Positions 26,608-35,060 of a stretch of DNA of 64,000 nucleotides are shown here, in pieces. The DNA is from Neorhizobium alkalisoli (GTDB lineage Bacteria; Pseudomonadota; Alphaproteobacteria; Rhizobiales; Rhizobiaceae), in assembly GCF_007829835.1 (NCBI RefSeq), contig NZ_VIWP01000001.1, positions 248,001 to 312,000 on the forward strand, written 5' to 3'. Made by a program: the position numbers and the translations under genes. How positions within the stretch are numbered: position 1 is the stretch's first letter; each line of letters starts with the position of its first letter. The notes under the pieces are model-generated. The model ran no database searches. It saw only the letters and a list, made by a program, of their open reading frames with translations, and was not told the origin of the DNA.

Positions 26608-27540
26608 TCAGATCTTGAAGATCGCATCCCGCGTCAGATGACCGGTCACGGCCCCATGATCATCGGCAACGGCAATCATGTCCGAATTGGCGGCGACCAT
26701 CAGCGACAGCGCATCACGCAGATTGGCGGTTGCAGCAACGCTCGGACCGGAAGCAGCCGGCGCGCCCGCCACCATCGCATCGGCAACCGTGAACAGGCTC
26801 AACCTCTTGATCGCCCGGTCGATGCCGACGAAATTGGCGACGAAATCGTCGATCGGTTTCGACAGGATCGTGTCCGGCGTATCGTATTGCACGATTTTTC
26901 CGGTCTTCATGATGGCGATCCGGTCACCGAGACGGATCGCTTCGTCGAGATCGTGGGTGACGAGAACCACCGTCTTTTTCACGCTTTTGAGGATCTGCTT
27001 GAACTCGTCCTGCAGGCGCGTGCGGGCGATCGGGTCGATCGCGCCAAATGGTTCGTCCATCAGAAGTACGGCCGGATCGGCGGCCAGCGCGCGGGCAACG
27101 CCGATGCGCTGCCGCTGGCCGCCGGAAAGCTGGCGCGGATAACGTTTCAGCATTTCCTTCGGGTCGAGGCCGACGAGGTCGAGCAGTTCCAGCGTGCGGG
27201 TATCGATCCGCCTCTGGTCCCAGCCGAGAAGTTTGGGCACGGATGCGATGTTTTCGGCGATCGTCATATGCGGGAAAAGCCCGACATTCTGGATGACGTA
27301 ACCGATCTGCCGGCGCAGAAGCACGGGATCTGCCTCCGTCACATCCTCGCCATTGACGAAAATGCGGCCTTCGGTCGGCTCGATCAGCCGGTTGATCATC
27401 CGCATCGTCGTCGTCTTGCCGCAGCCCGACGGGCCGATCAGCGCGACGGTCGAGCCTTCCGGCACGTCAAGGGTCAGGTTATCGACGGAGGGCGCGCCGC
27501 TTTCGGCATAACGCTTGGTGACGTTCTCCATACGGATCAT
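26608..27540 (-). CDS. ABC transporter ATP-binding protein, OpuCA/YehX-type, with CBS domain
   Basis: A 310-aa ATPase of the quaternary-amine uptake family. Walker A is GPSGCGKTTTM, the signature LSGGQRQRIGVARAL, Walker B VLLMDEPFGAIDPI, and the switch region LVTHDLDEAI. A C-terminal CBS-like segment (about 240-310, with ADAMVAG... and TGHLTRDAIF) is typical of OpuCA/ProV-type subunits, which sense ionic strength or nucleotides. The start overlaps the upstream permease gene by 4 bases. The gene set matches E. coli YehXWYZ (OsmF). Confidence 0.92.
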   Translation of the reverse strand: MIRMENVTKRYAESGAPSVDNLTLDVPEGSTVALIGPSGCGKTTTMRMINRLIEPTEGRIFVNGEDVTEADPVLLRRQIGYVIQNVGLFPHMTIAENIASVPKLLGWDQRRIDTRTLELLDLVGLDPKEMLKRYPRQLSGGQRQRIGVARALAADPAVLLMDEPFGAIDPIARTRLQDEFKQILKSVKKTVVLVTHDLDEAIRLGDRIAIMKTGKIVQYDTPDTILSKPIDDFVANFVGIDRAIKRLSLFTVADAMVAGAPAASGPSVAATANLRDALSLMVAANSDMIAVADDHGAVTGHLTRDAIFKI

Positions 27541-28178
27541 GCGGCGGTTCTTTCTGCAAACAGTCTTTTCTCGGCAAAACCGAGGATGAATTCGGTGCCG
27601 AGCGCCAGCACGGCGATCGGCACGGCGCCGACGAGAAGGCGCGACATGTCCATCATGCCGATGCCGACGGCGATGAAATCGCCAAGCCCGCCGCCGCCAA
27701 TGAAGGGCGCCAGCGTCGCACCGGCCAGGACCTGCACGGCCGCCGTGCGGGCGCCGGCGAACATGGCGGGGGCGGCGAGCGGAATGCGGATCTTCCACAG
27801 AACCTGGCTGCGATCCATGCCCATGCCGATCGCCGCCTCGATGGAATCGGGATCCACGTCACGCAGACCGACATAGGCATTGAGCAGGATCGGCGGCAGC
27901 GCCAGAACCGTCAGCGCCACGATCGACGGCATCAGGCCGATGCCGAGAAGCGGCATCATGATGGCCAGGATGGCAAGGCTCGGAATGGTGCGCAAGCCAT
28001 TGACGACATTGATCACCCCGAAGGCGAAACGACCGTAATTGACGATCAGGACGGCCAGCGGCAGGGCAATCACCAGCGCGATCGCCAGCGACACGCCTGA
28101 CATGATCAGGTGCTGCCACAGCGCCCGCAAAAACTGCTCCTGATGGGTGGCGACCCAGAGAACGGCTTGGCTCAGCAT
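27537..28178 (-). CDS. ABC transporter permease, betaine/quaternary-amine type (YehW/OpuCB-like)
   Basis: A 213-aa integral membrane protein with five to six helices. SGVSLAIALVIALPLAVLIV and the region GLRTIPSLAILAIMMPLLGI are typical of OpuCB/YehW permeases, and the coupling loop IEAAIGMGMDRSQVLWKIRI docks the ATPase. It lies 10 bases after the second permease gene and overlaps the ATPase gene by 4 bases. Confidence 0.92.
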   Translation of the reverse strand: MLSQAVLWVATHQEQFLRALWQHLIMSGVSLAIALVIALPLAVLIVNYGRFAFGVINVVNGLRTIPSLAILAIMMPLLGIGLMPSIVALTVLALPPILLNAYVGLRDVDPDSIEAAIGMGMDRSQVLWKIRIPLAAPAMFAGARTAAVQVLAGATLAPFIGGGGLGDFIAVGIGMMDMSRLLVGAVPIAVLALGTEFILGFAEKRLFAERTAA

Positions 28179-28188
28179 CTCGCCCTCC

Positions 28189-28806
28189 TCACTGCCAACG
28201 GACGACCGCGCGTTCGGCGCGGGTCAGAAGAAAATCGAACCCGATGGCAAGAGCCGCCGTCAGCACGGCGCCGACAAAGATCTTTTCGGGATATTCCTGG
28301 TCGATGCCGATCAGGATGATCGTGCCAAGCCCGCCGCCATCGATGAAGGCTGCGACAGTGGCAATGCCGATCGTCGTCGCCAGTGCGATGCGTGCGCCCG
28401 AGACGATCAGAGGCAAGGCGAGCGGCAGTTCGATGCGGAACAGCCGCTGCCACGGCCCGAACCCCATGCCGTCTGCCGCATCGAGAACATCGGCAGGCAC
28501 GGAGCGCAGGCCGGTCACGACATTACGCAGCAGGATCAGCAGGCAATAGGAGGAAAGCCCGATCAGAACCGGTTTCATGCCAAGCCCGACAAACGGGATG
28601 AGCAGCGCAAACAGCGCAAGGCTCGGAATGACGAAGATCACATTGGCGACAGTCAGTGCAACGGCATAAAGCCGCGGCCGGCGCGCGCAAAATATGCCGA
28701 CCACGAGCGCGATGACGAGGCCGATCAGCACCGCGACGATCGACAGGACCAGATGCTGCCATAAGGCGAGCCCGATTTCGGGAAGATGTTTGGGTGCCCA
28801 GTTCAA
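28189..28806 (-). CDS. ABC transporter permease, betaine/quaternary-amine type (YehY/OpuCB-like)
   Basis: A 205-aa permease paralogous to its neighbour, with VLSIVAVLIGLVIALVVGIF at the start, the FVIPSLALFALLIPFVGLGM segment and the coupling loop LDAADGMGFGPWQRLFRIEL. It forms the second half of the heteromeric channel. It is separated from the binding-protein gene by 295 bases that hold a mosaic repeat, yet shares its direction. Confidence 0.92.
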   Translation of the reverse strand: MNWAPKHLPEIGLALWQHLVLSIVAVLIGLVIALVVGIFCARRPRLYAVALTVANVIFVIPSLALFALLIPFVGLGMKPVLIGLSSYCLLILLRNVVTGLRSVPADVLDAADGMGFGPWQRLFRIELPLALPLIVSGARIALATTIGIATVAAFIDGGGLGTIILIGIDQEYPEKIFVGAVLTAALAIGFDFLLTRAERAVVRWQ

Positions 28807-28921
28807 AGGTTTTTGAAACTCTCTGTCATGCAGTCAACAAAGATGCGGCGAGTGCTGGAGCATCGCCGCATTTTTTAGCGAAGGAAAGCGAAACCCGTCG
28901 GGTTAAACGCATATTCAAAAA

Positions 28922-29054
28922 GACCCCTCCCCACCCTCCCCACAAGGGGGAGGGCTTAACCCAGACGATCCGCCGAGGCGCGATCGAGGCAAGAGAGTGC
29001 CGCGAGTTTTCTCCCCCCTTGTGGGGGAGATGGCCGGCAGGCCAGAGAGGGTCT
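28922..29054. repeat. Rhizobial intergenic mosaic palindromic element
   Basis: CCCCACAAGGGGGAGGGCTT near 28939 is followed by a variable middle and then TTCTCCCCCCTTGTGGGGGA and GGCCGGCAGGCCAGAGAGGG near the end. The module order is the inverse of the copy at 44518. It lies between the betaine-type binding-protein gene (29102, minus strand) and its first permease gene and may set their expression ratio. Confidence 0.7.
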
Positions 29055-29101
29055 TTTGTCATCTGCAACAGACCTGAAATCTGCCGCTTTCCCTCAAAAA
29101 A

Positions 29102-29983
29102 TCAGATGCCCTGCGACTTCAAGAATTCGGCCGCGACATCCTTCGGCTCTTCCTTGTCGCGATCGACCTTGGCGTTCAGCGTGCGCATGTTCTCGTTGTT
29201 GAGAAGCGGGCTGATCCTGTTGAGGACTTCGGCGATCTTCGGGTTCTTGGCGAGCGCGTCCTGGCGGACGACCGGAACCAGGTAGTAGGGCGGGAAGAGG
29301 TTCTTGTCGTCGGCAAGTACGACGAGCTTGTTATCGGCGATCTGCCAGTCAGTCGCAAAACCGTAGGAGACGTCGAGATCCTTGCTGGTCAGCGCGCTGT
29401 AGCGGATGCCGAGCTTGGCAAAAATCTTGAATTCCTTGAACTCGATGCCGTAGACGCTCTTCAGGCCCGGCAGGCCGTCCTTGCGGTCACCAAAGCCGCC
29501 TTCGGCGCCGAAGGTCAGGTTCTTCGAGGCCGGACCGAGATCGGTCAGCGTCTTCAGCTTGTATTTTTCAGCCGTTTCCGGAAGCGTGATGATCGCATAA
29601 CCGTTGTTGATCTTGGTCGGATCGAGAAGCGTCAGCTTCAGGTTCTTCTCGTAATAATCCTTGACCTCGCCATAGATCTTGTCGGCCGAACCGGAGAGAT
29701 CACCCTTGACGACGGCAGCCAATGCCGTGCCGGTATATTCCGGATAAAGGTCGATCTCGCCATTGGTGAGCGCCGTATGGGCCACCAGCGTCGCGCCGAG
29801 ATTGAGGCGGCGCTCGACGGAGAGGCCGGCCTTTTCGAGCGCCTGGGCGTAGATTTCCGCCACGACGAACTGCTCGGTGAAATTCTTGCTGCCGATCTTG
29901 ACGTCGGCGGCGTTTGCCGAAGTTGCGGCGGTTGCGCCCAGTACGGCACCAACCAGCATTCCTGCCCAATATTTCAAATGCAT
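29102..29983 (-). CDS. Betaine/quaternary-amine ABC transporter substrate-binding protein (OsmF/YehZ-like)
   Basis: A 293-aa periplasmic protein with a Sec signal peptide (MHLKYWAGMLVGAVLGATAA, cleavage after SANA). The mature part begins DVKIGSKNFTEQFVVAEIYA and continues RRLNLGATLVAHTALTNGEI and DLYPEYTGTALAAVV, the OpuBC/OsmF signature. Related proteins bind glycine betaine, choline, carnitine or ergothioneine through aromatic residues around the trimethylammonium group. Here it heads a run including the MIO-less lyase gene, which argues for a catabolic rather than osmotic role (inference). Confidence 0.92.
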   Translation of the reverse strand: MHLKYWAGMLVGAVLGATAATSANAADVKIGSKNFTEQFVVAEIYAQALEKAGLSVERRLNLGATLVAHTALTNGEIDLYPEYTGTALAAVVKGDLSGSADKIYGEVKDYYEKNLKLTLLDPTKINNGYAIITLPETAEKYKLKTLTDLGPASKNLTFGAEGGFGDRKDGLPGLKSVYGIEFKEFKIFAKLGIRYSALTSKDLDVSYGFATDWQIADNKLVVLADDKNLFPPYYLVPVVRQDALAKNPKIAEVLNRISPLLNNENMRTLNAKVDRDKEEPKDVAAEFLKSQGI

Positions 29984-30284
29984 ATCTCAAGTCCCCTATG
30001 CGTACAGTGTCGTACAAACGCTTTATAATCGCCCGGCTTTTCGCAGGCGCGCGACGGAATGCTATTTTTTCGAGCTTCGTGAGAAGAAATATAACGTGCT
30101 CGGCTGGCTTTCGCTGCAGAACGTGGCGTGGCGACCGCACATCGTCAATCCCGCACACCCGAATCCGGTCAATCTTTCTTGCGGCGGCAGAAAGCTGACC
30201 TTTGCTGAAAAGCCGTCGCGGCCTTGATTTTCACCGGATCCGGCCCTGCCTGCATCCCAGGCAAGCGAAACAGCTTTCCTGAAT

Positions 30285-30300
30285 TGGCACGGAACCTGCT
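30285..30300 (+). promoter_or_regulatory. Sigma-54 (RpoN) promoter, TGGCACGGAACCTGCT
   Basis: GG at 30286-30287 and GC at 30298-30299 are 10 bases apart, with a single mismatch to TGGCACG-N4-TTGCW. It is almost identical to the promoter at 8230. It lies 54 bases before the dipeptide-type binding-protein gene and suggests nitrogen control of that operon. The rest of the 370-base gap from 29984 shows no gene. Confidence 0.7.
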
Positions 30301-30353
30301 TGTTACAACCTCACTGGGTCCAATTTCCGCGGACAACCAGAAGAGGGGCATTT

Positions 30354-32009
30354 ATGACAAAGATTACAGGCAACAGCATTTATCGCATGCCGGTCGCCAC
30401 CGGCCTTCGCCGGATCGGGCTGGCAGGCATTGCAGCGCTCGCGCTCGTCGCAGCCCAGCCGGCCGTCACCTGGGCCGCCGGCACGTTGCGCATCGGCATG
30501 ACTGCATCCGACATTCCGCTGACGACCGGCCAGACTGACCAGGGCGGCGAAGGCCAGCGTTTCATGGGCTATACGGTCTATAATTCGCTGATCGAATGGG
30601 ACCTGACCAAGGCCGACAAGCCGTCCGGCCTCATCCCGGCGCTTGCCAGCTCGTGGTCGGTCGATGCGACCGACAAGACCAAATGGACCTTCAAGCTGCG
30701 CGACGGCGTGAAATTCCATGATGGCAGCGCCTTCAATGCCGACGCGGTCGTCTGGAATCTCGACAAGCTCCTGAAGCAGGATGCCCCGCAATTCGACAAG
30801 CGCCAGTCCGCCCAGGGCAAGTCGCGTATTCCCGCCGTCGCCTCCTACAAGGCGATCGATCCGTTGACGGTCGAGATCGTCACCAAAAGCCCCGACGCCA
30901 CTCTGCCCTACCAGATCAGCTGGATTCTGATGTCCTCGCCGGCCAATTGGGAAGCCCAGGGCAAGAACTGGGACAATGTTGCCCAGAAACCGTCCGGCAC
31001 CGGCCCATGGAAGATGGAAAGCGGCTTTACCCCGCGCGAGCGCGCCGAACTGACGCCCAACAAGGACTATTGGGACAAGGCCCGCATCCCGAAGCTCGAC
31101 AAACTCATCCTCGTGCCCCTGCCCGAGCCGAACACCCGCGTCGCAGCCCTGCGCTCCGGCCAGGTGGACTGGATCGAGGCGCCGGCGCCGGACTCCGTCA
31201 AGTCGCTCAAGGAAGCCGGGTTCTCGATCGTCACCAATTCCTATCCGCATAACTGGACCTGGCATCTGTCGCGCGTCGAAGGCTCACCGTGGAACGATAT
31301 CCGCGTCCGCAAGGCGGCAAACCTCGCGGTCGACCGTGACGGCATCAACGAGCTGCTGCAGGGCCTTTCGGTTCCGGCACAGGGTTACCTGCCGCCCGGC
31401 CACCAGTGGTTCGGCAACCCGACCTTCAAGCTCAGCTACAATGTCGAGGAAGCCAAGAAGCTGATGGCGGAAGCCGGTTACGGCCCGGACAAGCGGATCA
31501 AGACCAAGGTCGTCATCTCGTCTTCCGGCTCGGGCCAGATGCTGCCGCTCGCCATGAACGAGTATATCCAGCAGACGCTGGCCGAAATCGGCATCGACAT
31601 CGAATACGAGGTGATGGACTGGAACACGGTCATCAACGTCTGGCGTGCCGGCGCCAAGGATCCGAGCGCCAAGGGCGCCACGGCCGTCAACTACAGCTAC
31701 TTCATCCAGGACCCCTTCACCGCCCTGATCCGCCAGTCGCAATGCAACCTCGCACCGCCGAACGGCACCAACTGGGGTTATTATTGCGATTCGGAAATGG
31801 ATGCGCTGTTCGACAAGGTGCGCAACACGTTCGATGCCGCAGAACAGGACAAGGTGCTGCAGCAGGTGCACGAGAAATACGTCAATGATGCGCTGTTCCT
31901 GATGGTCACGCATGACGTCAACCCGCGCGCCATGACCACCAAGGTCAAGGGTTTCGTGCAGGCCCAGAACTGGTTCCAGGATTTTTCGACCATCTCGATG
32001 GAACCCTGA
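30354..32009 (+). CDS. Dipeptide/oligopeptide-type ABC transporter substrate-binding protein (SBP family 5)
   Basis: A 551-aa periplasmic protein with a long Sec signal ending near VTWAAG. Family-5 features are YTVYNSLIEWDLTKADKPSG, ALASSWSVDATDKTKWTFKL, RDGVKFHDGSAFNADAVVWN, KPSGTGPWKM and VRKAANLAVDRDGI. It is the first gene of a complete importer operon (30354-36025) read from a sigma-54 promoter. AGAGGGG precedes the ATG at 30354 by about 6 bases. Family-5 proteins carry peptides, nickel, opines or glycosides; the attached racemase-like gene hints at an amino-acid derivative. Confidence 0.93.
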   Translation: MTKITGNSIYRMPVATGLRRIGLAGIAALALVAAQPAVTWAAGTLRIGMTASDIPLTTGQTDQGGEGQRFMGYTVYNSLIEWDLTKADKPSGLIPALASSWSVDATDKTKWTFKLRDGVKFHDGSAFNADAVVWNLDKLLKQDAPQFDKRQSAQGKSRIPAVASYKAIDPLTVEIVTKSPDATLPYQISWILMSSPANWEAQGKNWDNVAQKPSGTGPWKMESGFTPRERAELTPNKDYWDKARIPKLDKLILVPLPEPNTRVAALRSGQVDWIEAPAPDSVKSLKEAGFSIVTNSYPHNWTWHLSRVEGSPWNDIRVRKAANLAVDRDGINELLQGLSVPAQGYLPPGHQWFGNPTFKLSYNVEEAKKLMAEAGYGPDKRIKTKVVISSSGSGQMLPLAMNEYIQQTLAEIGIDIEYEVMDWNTVINVWRAGAKDPSAKGATAVNYSYFIQDPFTALIRQSQCNLAPPNGTNWGYYCDSEMDALFDKVRNTFDAAEQDKVLQQVHEKYVNDALFLMVTHDVNPRAMTTKVKGFVQAQNWFQDFSTISMEP

Positions 32010-32018
32010 TTGCGACAA

Positions 32019-32043
32019 GGCGTGCCGGCTTGCCCGGCACGCC
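32019..32043 (+). other. Intercistronic stem-loop after the binding-protein gene
   Basis: A perfect 10-base inverted repeat, GGCGTGCCGG and CCGGCACGCC, with a 5-base loop. It has no following T run and lies between the binding-protein and permease genes. It probably stabilises the upstream message so that binding protein is made in excess, or acts as a partial terminator. Confidence 0.6.
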
Positions 32044-32133
32044 AGACCACCTCAGCAAAACAGGTGCGGCGGGTAAATGCCCCTGCCGCCCTCCCCAAAA
32101 ATACCCGACCAACCGTCTTCCCGAGGAGACCCG

Positions 32134-33087
32134 ATGCTGGTCTATGGATTGAAGCGATTGCTGCATGTGATCCCGGTTGCGATCGGCGTCAGCATCGTCT
32201 GTTTCATGCTCATTCACATTGCCCCCGGCGATCCGCTGGCGGCCATCCTGCCGACCGATGCCTCGGCTGAACTGCAGGCGCAGATGCGCGCCTTCTACGG
32301 TCTAGACCGGCCGCTGCCGGTGCAATATGCGATCTGGGCATGGCATGCGCTGCAGGGCGATCTCGGCAAGTCGATCGCGACCGGACGGCCGGTGCTCAGC
32401 GAAATCCTCAGCGCCTCGATCAATTCGATCATCCTTGCCGTTGCCGCGACGCTGATCGGCTTTACCATCGGCTCGACGCTCGGTTTCCTCGCCGGTGTCT
32501 TTCGCGGCGGCTGGATCGACCGCGTCGCATCCGGCCTCTCCATCCTCGGCGTCAGCGTGCCGCATTACTGGCTCGGCATGGTTCTGGTCATCGCCTTTTC
32601 CGTGTCGCTCGGCTGGCTGCCGGCCATGGGTGGCGGTCCCGGTGGCTCGGATGGGCGCGCCTTCAGCTGGGAATATATCCGGTATCTGATCCTGCCGGCG
32701 GTGACGATGTCGGTCATTCCGATGGGCATCATCGCCCGCACCATCCGCTCGCTGGTCGCCGATATTCTCTCCCAGGATTTTACCCAGGCGCTGGCCGCCA
32801 AGGGGCTGATGACCGGGCAGATCCTGCGCCATGTCATGCGCAACGCCGCCCCGACGGCCATCTCGGTCATGGGCCTGCAGCTCGGTTATCTGCTCGGTGG
32901 CTCGATCCTGATCGAGACGGTGTTTTCCTGGCCGGGAACGGGGTTTCTGCTGAACGGTGCGATCTTCACCCGCGACCTGCCGATCCTGCAGGGCACGATC
33001 CTGGTGCTGGCGATGTTCTTCGTTTTCCTCAACCTCGTGGTCGACGTGCTGCAGAGCGCCATCGACCCGCGCATCCAGAGGAGCTGA
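32134..33087 (+). CDS. Dipeptide-type ABC transporter permease (DppB-like)
   Basis: A 317-aa permease. The start MLVYGLKRLLHVIPVAIGVS and HIAPGDPLAAILP are the DppB/OppB pattern; the C-terminal half includes the coupling loop DFTQALAAKGLMTGQILRHV and GGSILIETVFSWPGTGFLL. CGAGGAGACCCG precedes the ATG. It is encoded 3 bases before the second permease gene. Confidence 0.93.
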   Translation: MLVYGLKRLLHVIPVAIGVSIVCFMLIHIAPGDPLAAILPTDASAELQAQMRAFYGLDRPLPVQYAIWAWHALQGDLGKSIATGRPVLSEILSASINSIILAVAATLIGFTIGSTLGFLAGVFRGGWIDRVASGLSILGVSVPHYWLGMVLVIAFSVSLGWLPAMGGGPGGSDGRAFSWEYIRYLILPAVTMSVIPMGIIARTIRSLVADILSQDFTQALAAKGLMTGQILRHVMRNAAPTAISVMGLQLGYLLGGSILIETVFSWPGTGFLLNGAIFTRDLPILQGTILVLAMFFVFLNLVVDVLQSAIDPRIQRS

Positions 33088-33090
33088 TCC

Positions 33091-33993
33091 ATGGCCGCGA
33101 TCACGACCGAAATTCCGCAAGCCACACCTCAGGCCGCCATCGCCCCCGCCAAATCTCCGGGCTTCTGGAGCGGCGTCGTCAAAAAGCTCTGTCGTGACCC
33201 CGTGGCGCTTTGCGCGCTCGGGGTTCTCGTCATCCTCGTCCTGATCGCCGTCTTCGCACCCTATCTCGCGCCCTATGATCCGACCAAGGGCAGCGTCATC
33301 CGCCGCCTGAAGCCGATCGGCACGCCGGGTTACATCCTCGGAACGGACGAGCTTGGCCGCGACATGCTCTCGCGGCTGATCTATGGCGCCCGCCTGTCCT
33401 TGATCATGGGCGTCGTCCCCGTCCCGATCGCCTTCATCATCGGCTCGGCGATCGGCATTCTGGCCGGTTATGCCGGCGGCACCGTCAACACGCTGATCAT
33501 GCGCACGGTCGATGTCTTCTACGCCTTTCCGTCCGTGCTGCTCGCCGTCGCACTGTCCGGCGCGCTCGGCTCGGGCCTCACCAATGCGCTCGTTTCGCTG
33601 ACGGTCGTCTTCATCCCGCAGATCGCCCGTGTCGCCGAAAGCGTCACGACGCAGGTGCGCAAGCTCGATTATGTCGATGCCGCGCGTGCATCGGGCGCCA
33701 ACGGCGTCACGATCATCCGCGTCCATATTCTAGGCAATGTGCTTGGCCCGATCTTCGTCTTCGCCACCAGCCTGATCTCGGTGTCGATGATCCTTGCCTC
33801 CGGCCTCTCCTTCCTCGGCCTCGGCGTGCGCCCGCCGGATGCCGAATGGGGGCTGATGCTGAACACGCTGCGCACGGCGATCTACAACAATCCGGCCGTC
33901 GCCGCCCTGCCCGGCGTGATGATCTTCATCACCTCGATCTGTTTCAACCTGTTTTCGGACGGGCTGCGCGCCGCCATGGATGTGAAATCATGA
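33091..33993 (+). CDS. Dipeptide-type ABC transporter permease (DppC-like)
   Basis: A 300-aa permease with a soluble N-terminal stretch, then VALCALGVLVILVLIAVFAP and the DppC hallmark ILGTDELGRDMLSRLIYGAR. The coupling loop is YVDAARASGANGVTIIRVHI. AGAGGAG stands 6 bases before the ATG. The stop overlaps the start of the ATPase gene by 4 bases. Confidence 0.93.
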   Translation: MAAITTEIPQATPQAAIAPAKSPGFWSGVVKKLCRDPVALCALGVLVILVLIAVFAPYLAPYDPTKGSVIRRLKPIGTPGYILGTDELGRDMLSRLIYGARLSLIMGVVPVPIAFIIGSAIGILAGYAGGTVNTLIMRTVDVFYAFPSVLLAVALSGALGSGLTNALVSLTVVFIPQIARVAESVTTQVRKLDYVDAARASGANGVTIIRVHILGNVLGPIFVFATSLISVSMILASGLSFLGLGVRPPDAEWGLMLNTLRTAIYNNPAVAALPGVMIFITSICFNLFSDGLRAAMDVKS

Positions 33994-35060
33994 CCCTCCT
34001 CGTCTCCGACAGCCACGAAGAAGACATTCCGGTCGGCGAACGCGGCGGCCCCGCCCAGCCGCTGATCACCGCCCGCGGCCTGGTCAAGCACTTTCCGGTC
34101 AAGGGCAGCGGTTTCCTCAAGCCGAAAAAGGTCGTGCGCGCCGTCGACGGCGTCGATTTCGAAATCTTCAAGGGCGAAACGCTCGGCGTCGTCGGCGAAA
34201 GCGGCTGCGGCAAGTCGACGACCGCCCGGCTGCTGATGCAGCTGATCATGCCGGATCAGGGCGAGTTGCTGTTCGACGGCGAGACGGTCGGTGGCGCGCT
34301 TTCGCTCTCGCAATACCGCCGTCAGGTGCAGATGGTGTTTCAGGACAGTTATGCCTCGCTCAACCCGCGCCTGACGATCGAGGAATCCATCGCCTTTGCC
34401 CCGCGCGTGCACGGCGTCAAGGCAGGCGTCGCAATCGCCCGTGCCCATGATCTCCTGCACCGGGTCGGGCTCGAACCCTCCCGCTTCGCCGGGCGGTATC
34501 CGCACGAGCTTTCCGGCGGCCAGCGGCAGCGCGTCAACATTGCCCGCGCACTGGCGCTCGAACCACGGCTCGTCATCCTCGACGAGGCCGTGTCGGCGCT
34601 CGACAAGTCGGTCGAGGCACAGGTGCTGAACCTGCTTCTTGACCTGAAGCGCGATTTCGGCCTCACCTATCTGTTCATCTCCCACGATCTCAACGTGGTG
34701 AAATTCATGTGCGACCGGGTGATGGTCATGTATCTCGGCAAGGTCGCCGAGATCGCCACCCGCGATGCGATCTTCGAGACCGCCCGCCATCCCTATTCCT
34801 CGGCCCTGCTTGCCTCGATGCCGAAGATGGATCCGGCGGAACGGACGATGGAGCCGCCGCTTTCCGGCGATCCGCCCAACCCGATCGATCCGCCGTCCGG
34901 CTGTCGTTTCCACACACGCTGCAGTTTCGCCGAACCGGTCTGCAGCGCAAAAATGCCGCCACTCGCCGCAGTCTCCGACGAGCAGACGGCAGCCTGCCTG
35001 ATGTCCTTGCCCGGCTCCGGCCACAGCAAGGCACCGGCCCTTTCGGAGGTGGCGGCATGA
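33990..35060 (+). CDS. Dipeptide-type ABC transporter ATP-binding protein (DppF/OppF-like)
   Basis: A 356-aa ATPase. Walker A is GESGCGKSTTA, the signature ELSGGQRQRVNIARAL, Walker B VILDEAVSALDKSVEA and the switch His in FISHDLNVVKF. The C-terminal oligopeptide-transporter extension carries PSGCRFHTRCSFAEPVC, whose cysteines hold an iron-sulfur cluster in some members. The usual order in such operons is DppD then DppF; here the DppF-like gene comes first. Confidence 0.92.
   Translation: MTLLVSDSHEEDIPVGERGGPAQPLITARGLVKHFPVKGSGFLKPKKVVRAVDGVDFEIFKGETLGVVGESGCGKSTTARLLMQLIMPDQGELLFDGETVGGALSLSQYRRQVQMVFQDSYASLNPRLTIEESIAFAPRVHGVKAGVAIARAHDLLHRVGLEPSRFAGRYPHELSGGQRQRVNIARALALEPRLVILDEAVSALDKSVEAQVLNLLLDLKRDFGLTYLFISHDLNVVKFMCDRVMVMYLGKVAEIATRDAIFETARHPYSSALLASMPKMDPAERTMEPPLSGDPPNPIDPPSGCRFHTRCSFAEPVCSAKMPPLAAVSDEQTAACLMSLPGSGHSKAPALSEVAA

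Noticed and set aside
32302..33726. 474-codon minus-strand frame opposite the DppB/DppC genes
   Set aside because: Asp/Arg/His-rich shadow of two permease genes; no known fold.
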